Shown here: in pieces, positions 54,462-64,000 of the stretch | Layout of the letters: every line of letters starts with the position of its first letter | Position numbering within the stretch: position 1 is the stretch's first letter | Origin: Hymenopellis radicata | Lineage: Eukaryota; Basidiomycota; Agaricomycetes; Agaricales; Physalacriaceae | Assembly: GCA_015501595.1 (NCBI GenBank) | Contig: JADNRX010000147.1 | Coordinates: forward strand, 60,162-124,161 | Direction: 5' to 3' | DNA length: 64,000 nucleotides | Program-made: the position numbers and the translations under genes | Notes under the pieces: generated by a model | Database searches by the model: none | Told to the model about the DNA's origin: nothing | What the model saw: only the letters and a program-made list of their open reading frames with translations

Positions 54462-57067
54462 ATGACTTTGCTTCCTTCATCGCCCGGCACTGCACAGGAA
54501 GAATGGACCGACGCCGATTTCGATCTTCCGGACGGGCAGGCGATCCATACACCGTCCGAGAAGGACGAAGATGACGATGAAGACTGGGACATTGAGTTGG
54601 ATCTTGGAAACACTGGCGGCGCAAAGATCCAAGCTCTGCCCCGCTCCGATCCGTCTTTCATTTCATCCGAGCCCAAAATGAATATCTTCCGTCCGCCGTC
54701 AACGTCGTCGCTGGAGACAACGGACGACGACGACGAAGATGAGGAGGGACTGTCCACGATAAAGATGCCGCTCAAGCCAGTTGTCGCTATCGACCGCCCA
54801 CAGTCGCCCATTGACGAAGATTTTGAGGAAGGCTTTTCGCTTCCCTCTGATCTGACTCGGCTTTCCTTGGCTCCTTTGTCCCTCAATCACCGTGGCTCCA
54901 AGCAGTCCCTTGAATGGGAGGACAAAGACCACACGACATCCTCCCAGTCGTCCGATGCATATTCTACGCTAGGCTTTGCACATGCCTCCCCTTCATCCAA
55001 CTCTTCCGCCTCCATCTCCAACGTCGAGACCGAAGACGAATGTGAGGACGACATGGATGGCCTCGTCATTCCTTCTTCCATCTTTGACTCTGGTCACGGT
55101 GTCCAGCATCTGAGCCACCTGCTCGCGCTCAAGAAGGCAGCCGTCGACACCCCGCCCTCCAGCTCAGCGACGACAGAGGATGACTTTGAAATGGGCCTCG
55201 TTATCGACGATGATGTCGTTCTCAGCCCGAGTCGCTTGTTACAAAAGTCGCAGACTCAACAGCCTCGTCTACGACGAGTGACTAGCAGAAGCACCAGCGT
55301 ACCGGCTCAAAGGCAAGCGTCAACGTCATTAAGACCGCCCTCACGCGTCAAATCGGATCGAGCCAAATCTCCCATTAATCCACCACAGGCGTCTGCTCAG
55401 CAACTCCAAAAGCTCAAGCATTCACCTTCTCCCCCATTACGTCCGCCTCCGCCTGGCCGTTCCCAGACCTTTCCAAGCCTTCCATCGCCTGGCCCGCTCC
55501 TTCTTCTTTCTTGTTTCCAAAGCCCGGCAGCCTGCGTGGTCAGAAATCCCACTCTGGTCTCCAACCCATGACCTCGAGTAGCTCAAAGAGACTAACAAGA
55601 AAAGCATCTCTTTCATCGCTCATGGAACCGCCACCGGAAGGCTCTGCGTCGGGTTCTGGTCGTGCACGCTACGACCAGCCCACCGCCGCATCGCGCGCCA
55701 AAACACAGCGCAAGCCATCTACAACTCGTCTTTCTCAAGATTATGAATCGCCTGTTCGATCATCCACTCCTTCATCTAATTCTAATTCCCCTCGCACAAC
55801 AACCATGCAGCAGCTGGACGGTTCAAAATTCGTGCCGCACTTTCATCAGTATTTCGTGAATCTCCCACCTCACGGACGGCATCTCCCGTACCGCCACGTC
55901 CTCCATCAAATCTGTCAAAAGCGCCTCGTGCCGCAATATCGCCCACGCCAGTTGTCCCGAAAGTGTTACGGAAACCCAAACGTGTCCGAACATACGGTGA
56001 CGGGACCGAGCTCGATGCTATTGATGACCTCCCGACAGACCGTGACAAGGAGAGTCGTTTCCGTGTGCAACCAGCAGGCTATGGCAATCGGATACCTGGA
56101 GGCAGCTATGCTTCAAAGGCCGCAGAAAAGTCGTCTGTACGGAAAACAACACGACGTGAAGGGTCCGGTATGTTGCTTCTCCAAGAGCGCATTTCAGTTT
56201 AACTGATGTTTCTTCTAGATTCTTCTGCAGCGTCCCTCCAACCTTCGTTAAGGCGGGCCAGTAAGATGGACCTCTCTTGTGTGAAGATAACAGCATCGCC
56301 TCCGAAGAAAAGAAAGGTTGCCACTACGTCACCAACTCAGGCAAAACGAAGACCAACGTTAATACGAAACCTTGGTTCTGCGTCGGCTCCGAAGGGTATG
56401 TTGTTCTCATTCTCATTTTAGTCCGCTGACTTTGTTCTTAGTGGTCGGAGACATGAAATGGAATCCTCAAACATTACGGTGGGAGGGCAACGATCAAGTC
56501 CTCAAAGAGTTCGATGCGGTCGTAACGTCAACAAGACCTGCCCTCATCACGCATCTCTCGGGTTCCTCAATGGGGTCACCTGTACTCTCCCTCGCTGCCG
56601 GCGCACGGAGAGTGGGCAACATGATCTTTGATCCCGCACGGATGTGTTGGATATCTGCACTACCGCCTGATGAGGAAGAGCCAGACGTATTTGCCAACCT
56701 CGCCGATGACGAGGAAGACGGCGACGGCTGGGAGACCAAAGGCGGCACGATCCGTGCTACTATACAGCTGGGCAACATGTCGGGCAACAGCTCGATGGCT
56801 TCATCAAATACCACTGCTTCCTCTATGGACTCGCCTGAGAGCATCCGGAGTCATACACGGACACCTTCGGACGCCGGCAGCGACCGCGGCTCTCGGGCGT
56901 CATTAATATGCAGCAACGTTGACGAGGCGTTTGTGGCTCGGTGTCGCGTGGCGGAAAATCGACACCGGGAGGATATGAACGGATGGGTCCATGCTCTGGC
57001 AGTGCGCCCGCCGTCCGACGCTTCGTTTCTTTACGAAATCCGAGCCCTCGCGACTCGCAAGTATTAA
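54462..57067 (+). CDS. BYR4: Byr4/Bfa1-like mitotic exit / septation regulator
   Basis: Start MTLLPSSPGTAQEEWTDADF; stop 57065-57067; roughly 830 residues. The N-terminus EEWTDADFDLPDG and the C-terminal half (KPKRVRTYGDGTELDAIDDL; GDMKWNPQTLRWEGND; GNMIFDPARMCWISAL) are Byr4/Bfa1 hallmarks. Byr4 scaffolds the Cdc16/Bub2 GAP for the Spg1/Tem1 GTPase at spindle pole bodies and blocks septation. Two late introns are clear (donors GTATGTTG near 56168 and 56397). In the Ser/Pro-rich middle the frame shifts twice, near 55497 (CCCG, one C too few) and between ~55800 and 55860, without usable introns; these look like missing bases. Confidence 0.8.
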
Positions 57068-57356
57068 TGCAAATATCGGACTCAAACAAATCTGTATCGT
57101 GTACCACCCCCGCCACTCTACGTTACAGCTGTTTATTTTTGGCCTTTTTCCGTGTTGTACATGTTCCTTAGTGCTTCTGCATTTTTGACACTCTTTTAAT
57201 TATTTCTGCATAGTTTGATATCATCTCTGTCTCTCGTAGTATGTTTCCTTCTCGCTGTTGTCGTTCTTTCTTCATTTTTTTCTCTTGATATGTCGCGCTG
57301 TATCGTTCTATGGAATACATATGTTTCAACAACCCTATATGCATAGTTGTGAGGTG

Positions 57357-58695
57357 CTATTCTTCGTTGTGGCGTTTGTAGTCTGTGTATCCCCGTCCGC
57401 TCTCATCCCCACGCAAGTAGAACACGGCCCTGTCGTATGGCGCCAACGGTACATTCTCCATGAGCCTCTGTGGGAGGTCTGGCTGTGGCGCCATCAGAGC
57501 TGGAATGGTAACTGGTACAAGCACTCACGTTGGAGATGAAATACCTCCCGAAAGCGATCAAGTCACCCTTCTCGTCGGCCGTCTCCATCGCGGACGCGCG
57601 CGTGTAGCGGCCTGCTGAGATGAACGGGCGCGGGGCCCAGATGGCGCGGAGAAAGTCGTTCGAGTCCGTCTCGGCGACCAGCGCGGCGTCCGCGTCCGCG
57701 GAGCCGCTTACCCGCGGCTCGACGACGTGCAGGAACGCGAGGTCCGGGTGGCGCTCCCTCAGCTGGGTGACGAGGTAGGTAAAGGTGGGTATGGGGTTCT
57801 CCATGCGCATATCTAGGGAGCTTTGTTAATGAAGGGAGGGGGATGGATGGGGTTGGTAGACAGACACCTTGGAACGGGCTCCAAGGGCTTATCCGGACCC
57901 CGACCTTGCGCGCGCCGATCCTCTCTGCGACCGCGCTTACGATCTCGAGCGCGAAGCGCGCGCGCGCCGCGATGCTCCCGCCGTACGCGTCGTCGCGCGC
58001 GTTGCACACGTCCTGGAGGAACTGGTCCACCAGGTACCCGTTCGCAAAGTGCAGCTCCACGCCGTCGAACCCCGCGCCTTCCTCCCCTCCTTCCTCTCCT
58101 CTGCCGTCATGAACACACGCGCGCGCCGCGTCCGCGAACAGACGCACATACTCCCCGATCTCCGGGATCGTCAGCGCGCGCGGCGTCTCGTCCTTGCTGG
58201 AGAGCCGCACGGGCGAGGCGGACACATACGCCCAGCCGGCGGGGTCCTCTGCGCGCGACGCGGCGTAGTCCGCGGAGCGCCCGAGGCCCCAGATCTGGCA
58301 GAACATGAAGCACCCGTTCGCGTGCACCGTGTCTGTGATCTACCGCCAATCAACTCGACTGGGGGGAGAGTGGAATATTATTATATACGCGCCTTCCGCC
58401 ACGCCCGCCTCTGCGCGGGCGTATACACCCCGGGGCAGTTCGGATTGATCCCCGCGCGCTGCGCGACAAACGTCGCCTCCGAGATAAGGAGCGTCCCGGG
58501 CGTCCCAGAGCGCTGCCTATAATACTCTTCGGTCAGCGGGAGCTGCACGTGCGCCGCGGAGGCTTTGTAGCGCGTGAGCGGCGCATGCACGATGCGGTGC
58601 TGCAGCTGCATGTCGCCTATCGTTATGGGCCGGAAGAGGGCTGATTCCTCTGCAGCAGCTGAGGAGGGGATTGGCTTCGAGGAGTAGAGACCCAT
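57357..58695 (-). CDS. Old yellow enzyme-type NADPH:flavin oxidoreductase
   Basis: Model: complement(join(57357..57482, 57529..57812, 57868..58339, 58393..58695)), 394 residues. LFRPITIGDMQLQHRIVHAP, HVQLPLTEEYYRQRS, CFMFCQIWGLGR and VELHFANGYLVDQFLQD (substrate-binding H..N and Tyr), then AWAPRPFISAGRY-like IWAPRPFISAGRY and FGRYFISNPDLP. This is the FMN-binding barrel of yeast OYE, which reduces activated alkenes; cytosolic. The loop after residue ~190 has an Glu/Gly-rich insertion (GRGEEGGEEGAG). Intron 1 needs a GC donor (58392). The coding sequence is very GC-rich relative to its neighbours, which yields long antisense frames. Confidence 0.92.
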
Positions 58696-59115
58696 TGGTG
58701 GGTGTGGGATATCAGTGAACAGGGAGACGGCTGGGAGACCCCAGCGAGTGAACTGTCGCCCTTGATATTAGAGAAGCCATCCCTTTAAGTAAGTATATTT
58801 GTCGACCGTGTATAAGCTTCTCCGGATCTGCATCAGACTTTCGTGAGATAACAATACGCGGAAAACTCCGCGCTCTTTTGTAAGATCAAGGGCGTGCCAA
58901 GTAATGCGTCGAGTTCGATAGAAAACAAAACGTGCTTGTGGTTGCTTCGAAGACGAAGCTGAAGGTCTAGGACGTGCACGCGCACGAACTGTAACCGTGA
59001 GCTAGAACAACCTGGTCCATCGGCAACAGACACCCTTCGAAGGAAGTAATCAATGTTTGTGTTCTCACCATAGGTATAAAGCACATGTGAGGATCCACGA
59101 ACGTCGTATCTTCAC
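58696..59115. other. Intergenic, nothing recognised
   Basis: 420 bases between the OYE start and the Seh1 stop; no coding frame recognised. Confidence 0.4.
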
Positions 59116-60488
59116 CTAAGATCCCATATCAACATCTCCATCATCCTTCTCCTTCTCCTCCGGCTCAGTCTGCTCAACACCAATGCTACCAGCAGGACGC
59201 CATATGCTCCCTCCCGAAGTGGCTTTCCATAATCTGATCTTACCGTCATTACCCGCCGACGACAGTACAGTCCTACATTGCAAAATATCAGTTGCGAGAA
59301 AACCCATCAAGCTGAAAATCATACCCAGTGATATTCCACTCAACCCGCCCAACCGAGCTCTTATGTTCACCAAAATCAGCGACGATCCGCGCCTCCCACC
59401 GCCCTTCCTCGTCGTCTTCAGCTTCTGTCCCGTTCTCAACGGCAGACTCTTCTCCCGGCTTCACTCTCCACACTCTGACCCGGCCATCGCGACTTCCGGT
59501 AGCAATTAGGTGGTAGCTCCGTCCGCAGGACGGGGCCCACGCTACAGACGTGATTGAACCGTCGTTTTCGTTACCCGGAGTGAGGGCCAAAATCGTTTCC
59601 GGACGCCGTGAAGGTGATAGCTGGACAATTTTCACGAGAGGCGAAGTGCCAGAGCTGCATGCGATGAGTTCGCCCCAGTATCGGTCTTTGCACCAGCTCA
59701 ATGCCCAGCCTCCGTCAGCTTCGCGGTTGCCCGTCGTGCGAGGCATCTGTTGGAGGAGGGCTTGAGCGACCAGTGATGCCGGTGCACCTTCTGTAGAACT
59801 TGTAGTCTGTGTGGGAGTCGCAATGGCAGCAGTGTACGCTCGAGAGTGTTGTGTAGGTGAATGTATAGTTTGAACATCGATTTCTTCTGAAAGCTGCCAC
59901 GCTGTGGGCTCCAAGCATTCGTAGACACGAAGATGGTTATCGGTTGATATGCTTGCCTACGCGTAGGGTGTGAAATGCACTATCCGCAGCAAAATTGACG
60001 CCACTCACGAGCTTCAACCCAAAATGATGCGGCGCGAACTCTACGCCGCGCACAGTCCCTCGCGCCTCGTGCAAAACAGCCTTTTCCACCCATCGCCCAG
60101 CGTGATTCGCCGTGCTCGACAGCAGCTGCTCCCAGACCTTGACGGTTCGGTCGAACGACGCCGAAGCGATAATTGAGCCAAATTCGGGATGCGCCCAGCT
60201 CAGCTTTGACACGGCTGCGTCGTGGGCCTGGATAAATCAGCCAGAAAGCAATGGCAGCTGGTGATGGACGTACCTTCCAGTCATCCTCGACAGCCCATTT
60301 CCCGTTTTGTTCATCCAGTTGCCATATTTTTATCCTAGCCAACGATCTTTAATGACAAATGGAAAGGGGCAGGATGAGACGCACCGTTGGTCCAGACTGC
60401 ACGTCGCTAGCCGAGTCCCGTAAAAGTCGTACGCTGCATCCGTGACCAGGTCACTGTGCGCGTTTGGAATGAGGCCGGTTTGGATCAT
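59116..60488 (-). CDS. SEH1: Nucleoporin Seh1 (WD40)
   Basis: Model: complement(join(59116..59272, 59325..59956, 60009..60227, 60274..60334, 60385..60488)), 390 residues. Blades read AHSDLVTDAAYDFYGTRLAT, CSLDQRIKIW, SKLSWAHPEFGSIIASASFD, RTVKVWEQ, LASISTDNHLRVYE, SVAWAPSCGRSYHLIATGSR, DGRVRVW and SSAGNDGKIRLWK. This order with the long inter-blade loops is typical of Seh1, a subunit of the Nup84/Nup107 Y-complex at nuclear pores and of the SEA/GATOR2 complex at vacuoles. All four introns are in phase. Confidence 0.9.
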
Positions 60489-60981
60489 CAGTCTGGAGAT
60501 GAGTAGGATTATCCTTAGAATAGTATTTCCCGTTGAAATTGCAGGCTAGATGTCTGGATTTCGTTGTGATTCCGCCAGACGATGATGGTGGTTGGGAAAG
60601 AACTTTTCGCGATCACGGGATCTTCCTCGGACTCCAACGATTTTGCGCGTCAAGCTTGCGAAATAAATCACTGTTCTATGTAAAGCCCATGCTGGCGTGT
60701 TGGCCACGCTAGCACCCAACAGGGCATGAGTCGATCAAGCCTCAACGATTCCGGACGCAAGATATAAAAACGATTGACGCAGTCAACGAGTGTAATGATC
60801 TATATACAAGATCGGGTATCGAAATGAAAATTTAACCCAGAACACCCAACTCGGGGATCCACCTTTCAAACGCATTCCTCCAGGAAGTCAAGGAACTTAA
60901 CCGGAGCAGTATCCAACCTTCTCGGCTCGCAGCTAACAGGGCCTCATTAATACTAGGCTTGTGGGTGAAGCAACGTTGAAC
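60489..60981. other. Intergenic, nothing recognised
   Basis: About 490 bases between the Seh1 start and the pectate lyase stop; no gene recognised. Confidence 0.4.
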
Positions 60982-62193
60982 TTACCCTCCAGCACATCCG
61001 TCGTAGAGAACGCAGGGGTGCGATGTGTCGTAGCAAGCATCGATGATGGTAGCGGTATCCTGTAGGTCTCTTTAGTCGCTCTGGGCGCCAATTGAGCGAA
61101 AGCACTTACAGCGTAATTGCTGTTAATACCAGCAAGTGCACCGCCTTCACGAGCCTCGACACCGCTGATGTAGACGTTGCGCTGGCATTGCGATTTGCAC
61201 TAAGTATTGAACGGTCATTTATCGGTCTACCTGGAGAAGGACAGAGAACACGTACGTTGCCGCAAGAGCGGTAGAGCTTTCCGTAATCTTCGGGGCTACA
61301 GTCAGTACGTTCAGCAACCATAACAAGAAACAAATACATACCGTAGGCGTAAAAGTTAATGATCTATAAGAAACGAAAGCAGTCGGTGGTGTATGAGAAC
61401 TTCGGGAAACCAACGTACGTTGACGGTACCACAACCGTTGTGTTGAACGATCTTATCATCGGCATGGAATACGCCTCCTCCTATGATGTTCGTGTAATCT
61501 CCAGCCTCTAAGCAAAAAAGATAGCGTCAAACCGGCAGGAGAGACTAAGTAGACGTTCAAGTCGCGTACTATCGTTCTTGATCGAGATGGCGTCCTCTAT
61601 TAAAGGAATCAGTGTCTGACTCGATATGATGAGGGAAAGGACGTACCACAGACATCCTCGAACCAACAAAGTTTAGCGTACAATCTATCAGACCGTCAGT
61701 TAAAAGGCGAATAAACCAGAGCTCCCTCTCACATCCGGTACAGTCTGCCAAAGTCATGTCAATATCAAGAACAAGTAATGAACTTCAGTCACCTACGGAC
61801 GCCTTCGGCTTGATTAGCACAATGATGACATTCTGGAGAGTAGCGCCCTCGTGGAGGTAGAAGACTAAGCAACCCACTAAGCCTGCAAGTACAAAAACAA
61901 AACAGCTGTAGTAAGACAAACCAGCATCTTCCCAATCTCCTTCAGATTGACCACTACAAGAAGGCGCGTTAGACAATGACCAGAAAGATGATGCAAATGA
62001 AACTAACTTGCAAGCCCCAGAGCCTCTATCATACTTCTTCCATCCACCATCAAACGTCTCCCCAGCCGCGATCTCAATGACAGCGCTGTTCGAGACCGTG
62101 CCGGTGGTTATCAGGCAACGACGTGTACGCATCGCAGGCTGACGCCAGGCCGGCCAGAGAGCTAATTGCCAAAGCCAGAAGAAGCCGCATCAT
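60982..62193 (-). CDS. Secreted pectate lyase, PL3 family, two apparent frameshifts
   Basis: Start at 62193 gives the signal peptide [21 protein letters not shown]3 features follow across at least nine small exons: [117 protein letters not shown] and CVLYDGC, ending at a TAA (60982-60984). PL3 enzymes cleave unmethylated pectin by calcium-dependent beta-elimination outside the cell. Two single bases seem missing: one after NVII (~61823) and one before FEDVC (~61669). Both sit in short GG or TTT runs, so the gene is probably intact in the organism, though a decayed gene is possible. Confidence 0.8.
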
Positions 62194-62261
62194 GAATGAA
62201 GGAGGTGGAAAGGGAACTTGGGAGTGTTTGAATGCCCTCTCCATCGAGTAGACTCGTCCTT

Positions 62262-62275
62262 TTTATACCCCCCCC
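62262..62275 (-). promoter_or_regulatory. TATA box of the pectate lyase gene
   Basis: On the minus strand, TATAAAAAGG directly follows a run of about ten G, ~70 bases upstream of the ATG at 62193. Strong TATA boxes are typical of highly inducible secreted-enzyme genes. Confidence 0.6.
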
Positions 62276-62280
62276 CCTCC

Positions 62281-63016
62281 TCGGCCTCACTAGCTCGGGT
62301 ATAGGTTGGAAAATTGACCACGCCAAGAGCTCAAGGGCGCCGACCTCTAGTGATTCAGCTAGAAAGTCAAAGAGTACGGGTTTTGGAGTATGGTTGTATT
62401 GCAAGTTATAGACGCCGGAAGGAGTACATACCGCCGCCGCGCGTGTGGTGGGGCTTTCTTCGTGTCATGCGAACATTTTAACGCGTCTCCTCAAGCCAAG
62501 AGACTCTGCACCGACAGTGGAAAGGTGAAAGACGATCATCGCGAATCATGCTGCGGCCGTGGCCCGGCGACCGAAAGCGTTGAGTAATTGAGGGTTACCG
62601 AGAAAGTCTAGTCTCTTCTGTCCATGCAGCCAAAGAGGGGCCCGGTGGAAGAGAATAGTGGGCTGAGAGCCTCAAATAGTCCTAAAGGGTTCTTCCCGCG
62701 TCCTCGACGTTCGAACTTAAGGGTGTCGGTGTTTTTCGGACCAGCGCCTTTCGCCGGCGGCGGCCGAAGCAATAAACGCGCCAAGGAGAATGAGACCCGC
62801 GTGGAGGCCACGCGACGCACTTTATCTTCAGCGACCAAGAGTCCAGGAAACGTCAAGGACCGGCAACGTTTACAGCGTAAACTCGAGTATGTATCGCTCG
62901 TGAAGCACCGCTTCCATTTAGTAGGTCTATACGAGATAGTTTCATCTTGACTCGTCCTTATCCAGGATCAGCTAGCGCAATCTTTCCATACTCTATCCAA
63001 GTCTCAGCTGGCTTGA
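62281..63016. other. Intergenic, nothing recognised
   Basis: About 735 bases between the divergent pectate lyase and ureD regions; open frames here lack recognisable motifs. Confidence 0.4.
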
Positions 63017-64000
63017 ATGAGCATCGACATCCCCAACTCCGGGTGGCACGGGCCGCATCGTTGTCTCCTCCCATGGATCCAGAGCCACATTCTCCGAGCT
63101 TTCCTCGACTTATCCTCTAAAACTCTTATCCCCACGCGCATTCGACGATTCTGTTGCGCTTGTATACCTCTTGACCTACGGAGGAGGCCTAGTCAGCGGG
63201 GACCAAGTCAATCTTAGTGTACAAGTCGCGTCGTCGGCGAAACTCGTGTTACTTCGCAGGTCATTACCATTCTCCGCTGACAGTGTTGGATGGTGTAACG
63301 ATTCGCTTTAGGGCTCCACCAAGGTGTTCAAGACGCGTCCTGGGCGCCGTTTAGCTACGGTTGAAGGGGATCAATCGTCGACTCTTCCTCCGACAACGCA
63401 GAACCTCACTTTCACCGTGTCTGCCTCTGGCGGACTCTTCCTGCTCCCCGATCCAGTCACTTGCTTCCGCTCCGCGACGTACAACCAGATCCAAACGTTC
63501 CATCTCGCCGAGACGTCCTCCGCTGCTATACTCGACTGGATAACATCAGGGCGTCGATCACTAGGCGAAGAATGGGCGTTTTCGCGGTATTACAGCGTCA
63601 ACGAAATCTTCCTTGACGGGAAGCGCATCGCGCGAGACGTCATGCTATTAGAGGACGACGAACTCAACGTGCATCCTCTCCCTCTCGATGCCTAGCAGAA
63701 AAGCTCGGCCCTATTCATGTTACGCCATGCTGTTCCTTCTCGGACCCATGCTGCAGCCCACCATTCAGCACCTCACGGCTCAGTACGAAAGGATATCTGT
63801 CATGAAAACTCGGACGCCCGATGATTTGATATGGTCGCTGAGCCCTGTCGTTGGGCAGGGCCGCTCTGCGATCGCTGTAGTCGTCAGACTCGCCGGAAAG
63901 AGACGGAATCGGTGAAGAGGTGGATTAGAGAGGCGTTGAGTCCCGCCGAAGACGTGCTGGGAGCAGACGCGTTTCAAACAGGCCTTTCATTGACGTTATG
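63017..64000 (+). CDS. URED: Urease accessory protein UreD, 3' truncated by window, several frame breaks
   Basis: Recognisable UreD blocks in order: RIVVSSHGSRATFSELSSTY, PLKLLSPRAFDDSVALVYLL, TYGGGLVSGDQVNLSV, GSTKVFKTRPGRRLAT, TQNLTFTVSASGGLFLLPDP, VTCFRSATYNQIQTFHLAET, SSAAILDWITSGRRSLGEEW, RPYSCYAMLFLLGPM, RTPDDLIWSLSPV and KRWIREAL. UreD helps load nickel into apo-urease with UreF and UreG. One intron (63260-63311) fits. The frame changes near 63035-63050 (start), at the intron (63257), twice around 63690-63715 and near 63902. Each change can be explained by one missing base in a short homopolymer. The N-terminal ATG at 63017 is tentative. Either assembly errors cluster here or the gene is decaying. 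Confidence 0.75.

Noticed and set aside
57823..58522. Arg-rich plus-strand frames up to 217 codons
   Set aside because: Antisense to the GC-rich old yellow enzyme gene, low complexity and without motifs.
1..64000. CRISPR arrays, rRNA or tRNA genes
   Set aside because: No regularly spaced repeats typical of CRISPR (nor expected in a fungus), and no rRNA or convincing tRNA cloverleaf was seen by eye; a tRNA scan was not possible.

Overview
This window is nuclear DNA of a basidiomycete fungus, most likely an Agaricomycete. Genes are dense and split by many short introns (about 43-80 nt, with branch-point-like CTGAY or CTAAC boxes). Housekeeping proteins look typically basidiomycete, and a Ty1/copia-type LTR element is present. 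All gene models were built by eye from splice signals, reading phase and family motifs; no search was run.

Layout. 0-9.3 kb: the 3' end of a charged protein, a small unknown gene, a caspase-like (HG/C dyad) membrane-anchored protease between two direct repeats, a coiled-coil protein and the U-box cyclophilin PPIL2, whose 3' end is duplicated at 4.7-5.1 kb. 9.4-14.4 kb: a mitochondrial PPR protein, Mim2 and an 18-exon sugar transporter. 15.0-23.3 kb: epoxide-hydrolase-like genes A, B (pseudogene) and C, alternating with relics of other genes; B is split by a 2.65 kb gag-only LTR retroelement with a 5-bp target duplication. 23.4-31.5 kb: ESCRT-III Vps20, a PP2C phosphatase, gamma-glutamyltransferase, prefoldin 6, mitochondrial uS17 and a kinase fragment. 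31.7-36.4 kb: two tandem DHA1 transporters. 36.7-48.8 kb: WRAP73-like WD40 protein, an IucA/IucC (NIS) siderophore synthetase, and a divergent ABCC-type ABC transporter. 48.9-52.8 kb: hydrolases D and G with more relics. 53.1-64 kb: a small membrane protein, Byr4/Bfa1-like, old yellow enzyme, Seh1, PL3 pectate lyase and urease accessory UreD.

Two themes stand out. First, the hydrolase blocks at 15-23 kb and 42.8-52.8 kb are inverted copies of one ancestral block (A, G, D/B/C, ABCC). Each copy kept some genes and left 3' stumps of the others. Second, an IucA/IucC synthetase, rare in fungi, shares a divergent promoter region with an ABCC pump; that region carries a match to the iron-GATA consensus ATCWGATAA, and another match lies 3' of the synthetase. 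Epoxide hydrolases, ABCC pump, gamma-glutamyltransferase and old yellow enzyme in one neighbourhood could suit detoxification, but this is inference.

Caution: several otherwise well-preserved genes (PPR, WRAP73, Byr4, PL3, UreD, gag) need one or more single-base insertions at short homopolymers to read through. This looks like residual base-calling deletions, although real decay is possible for some.
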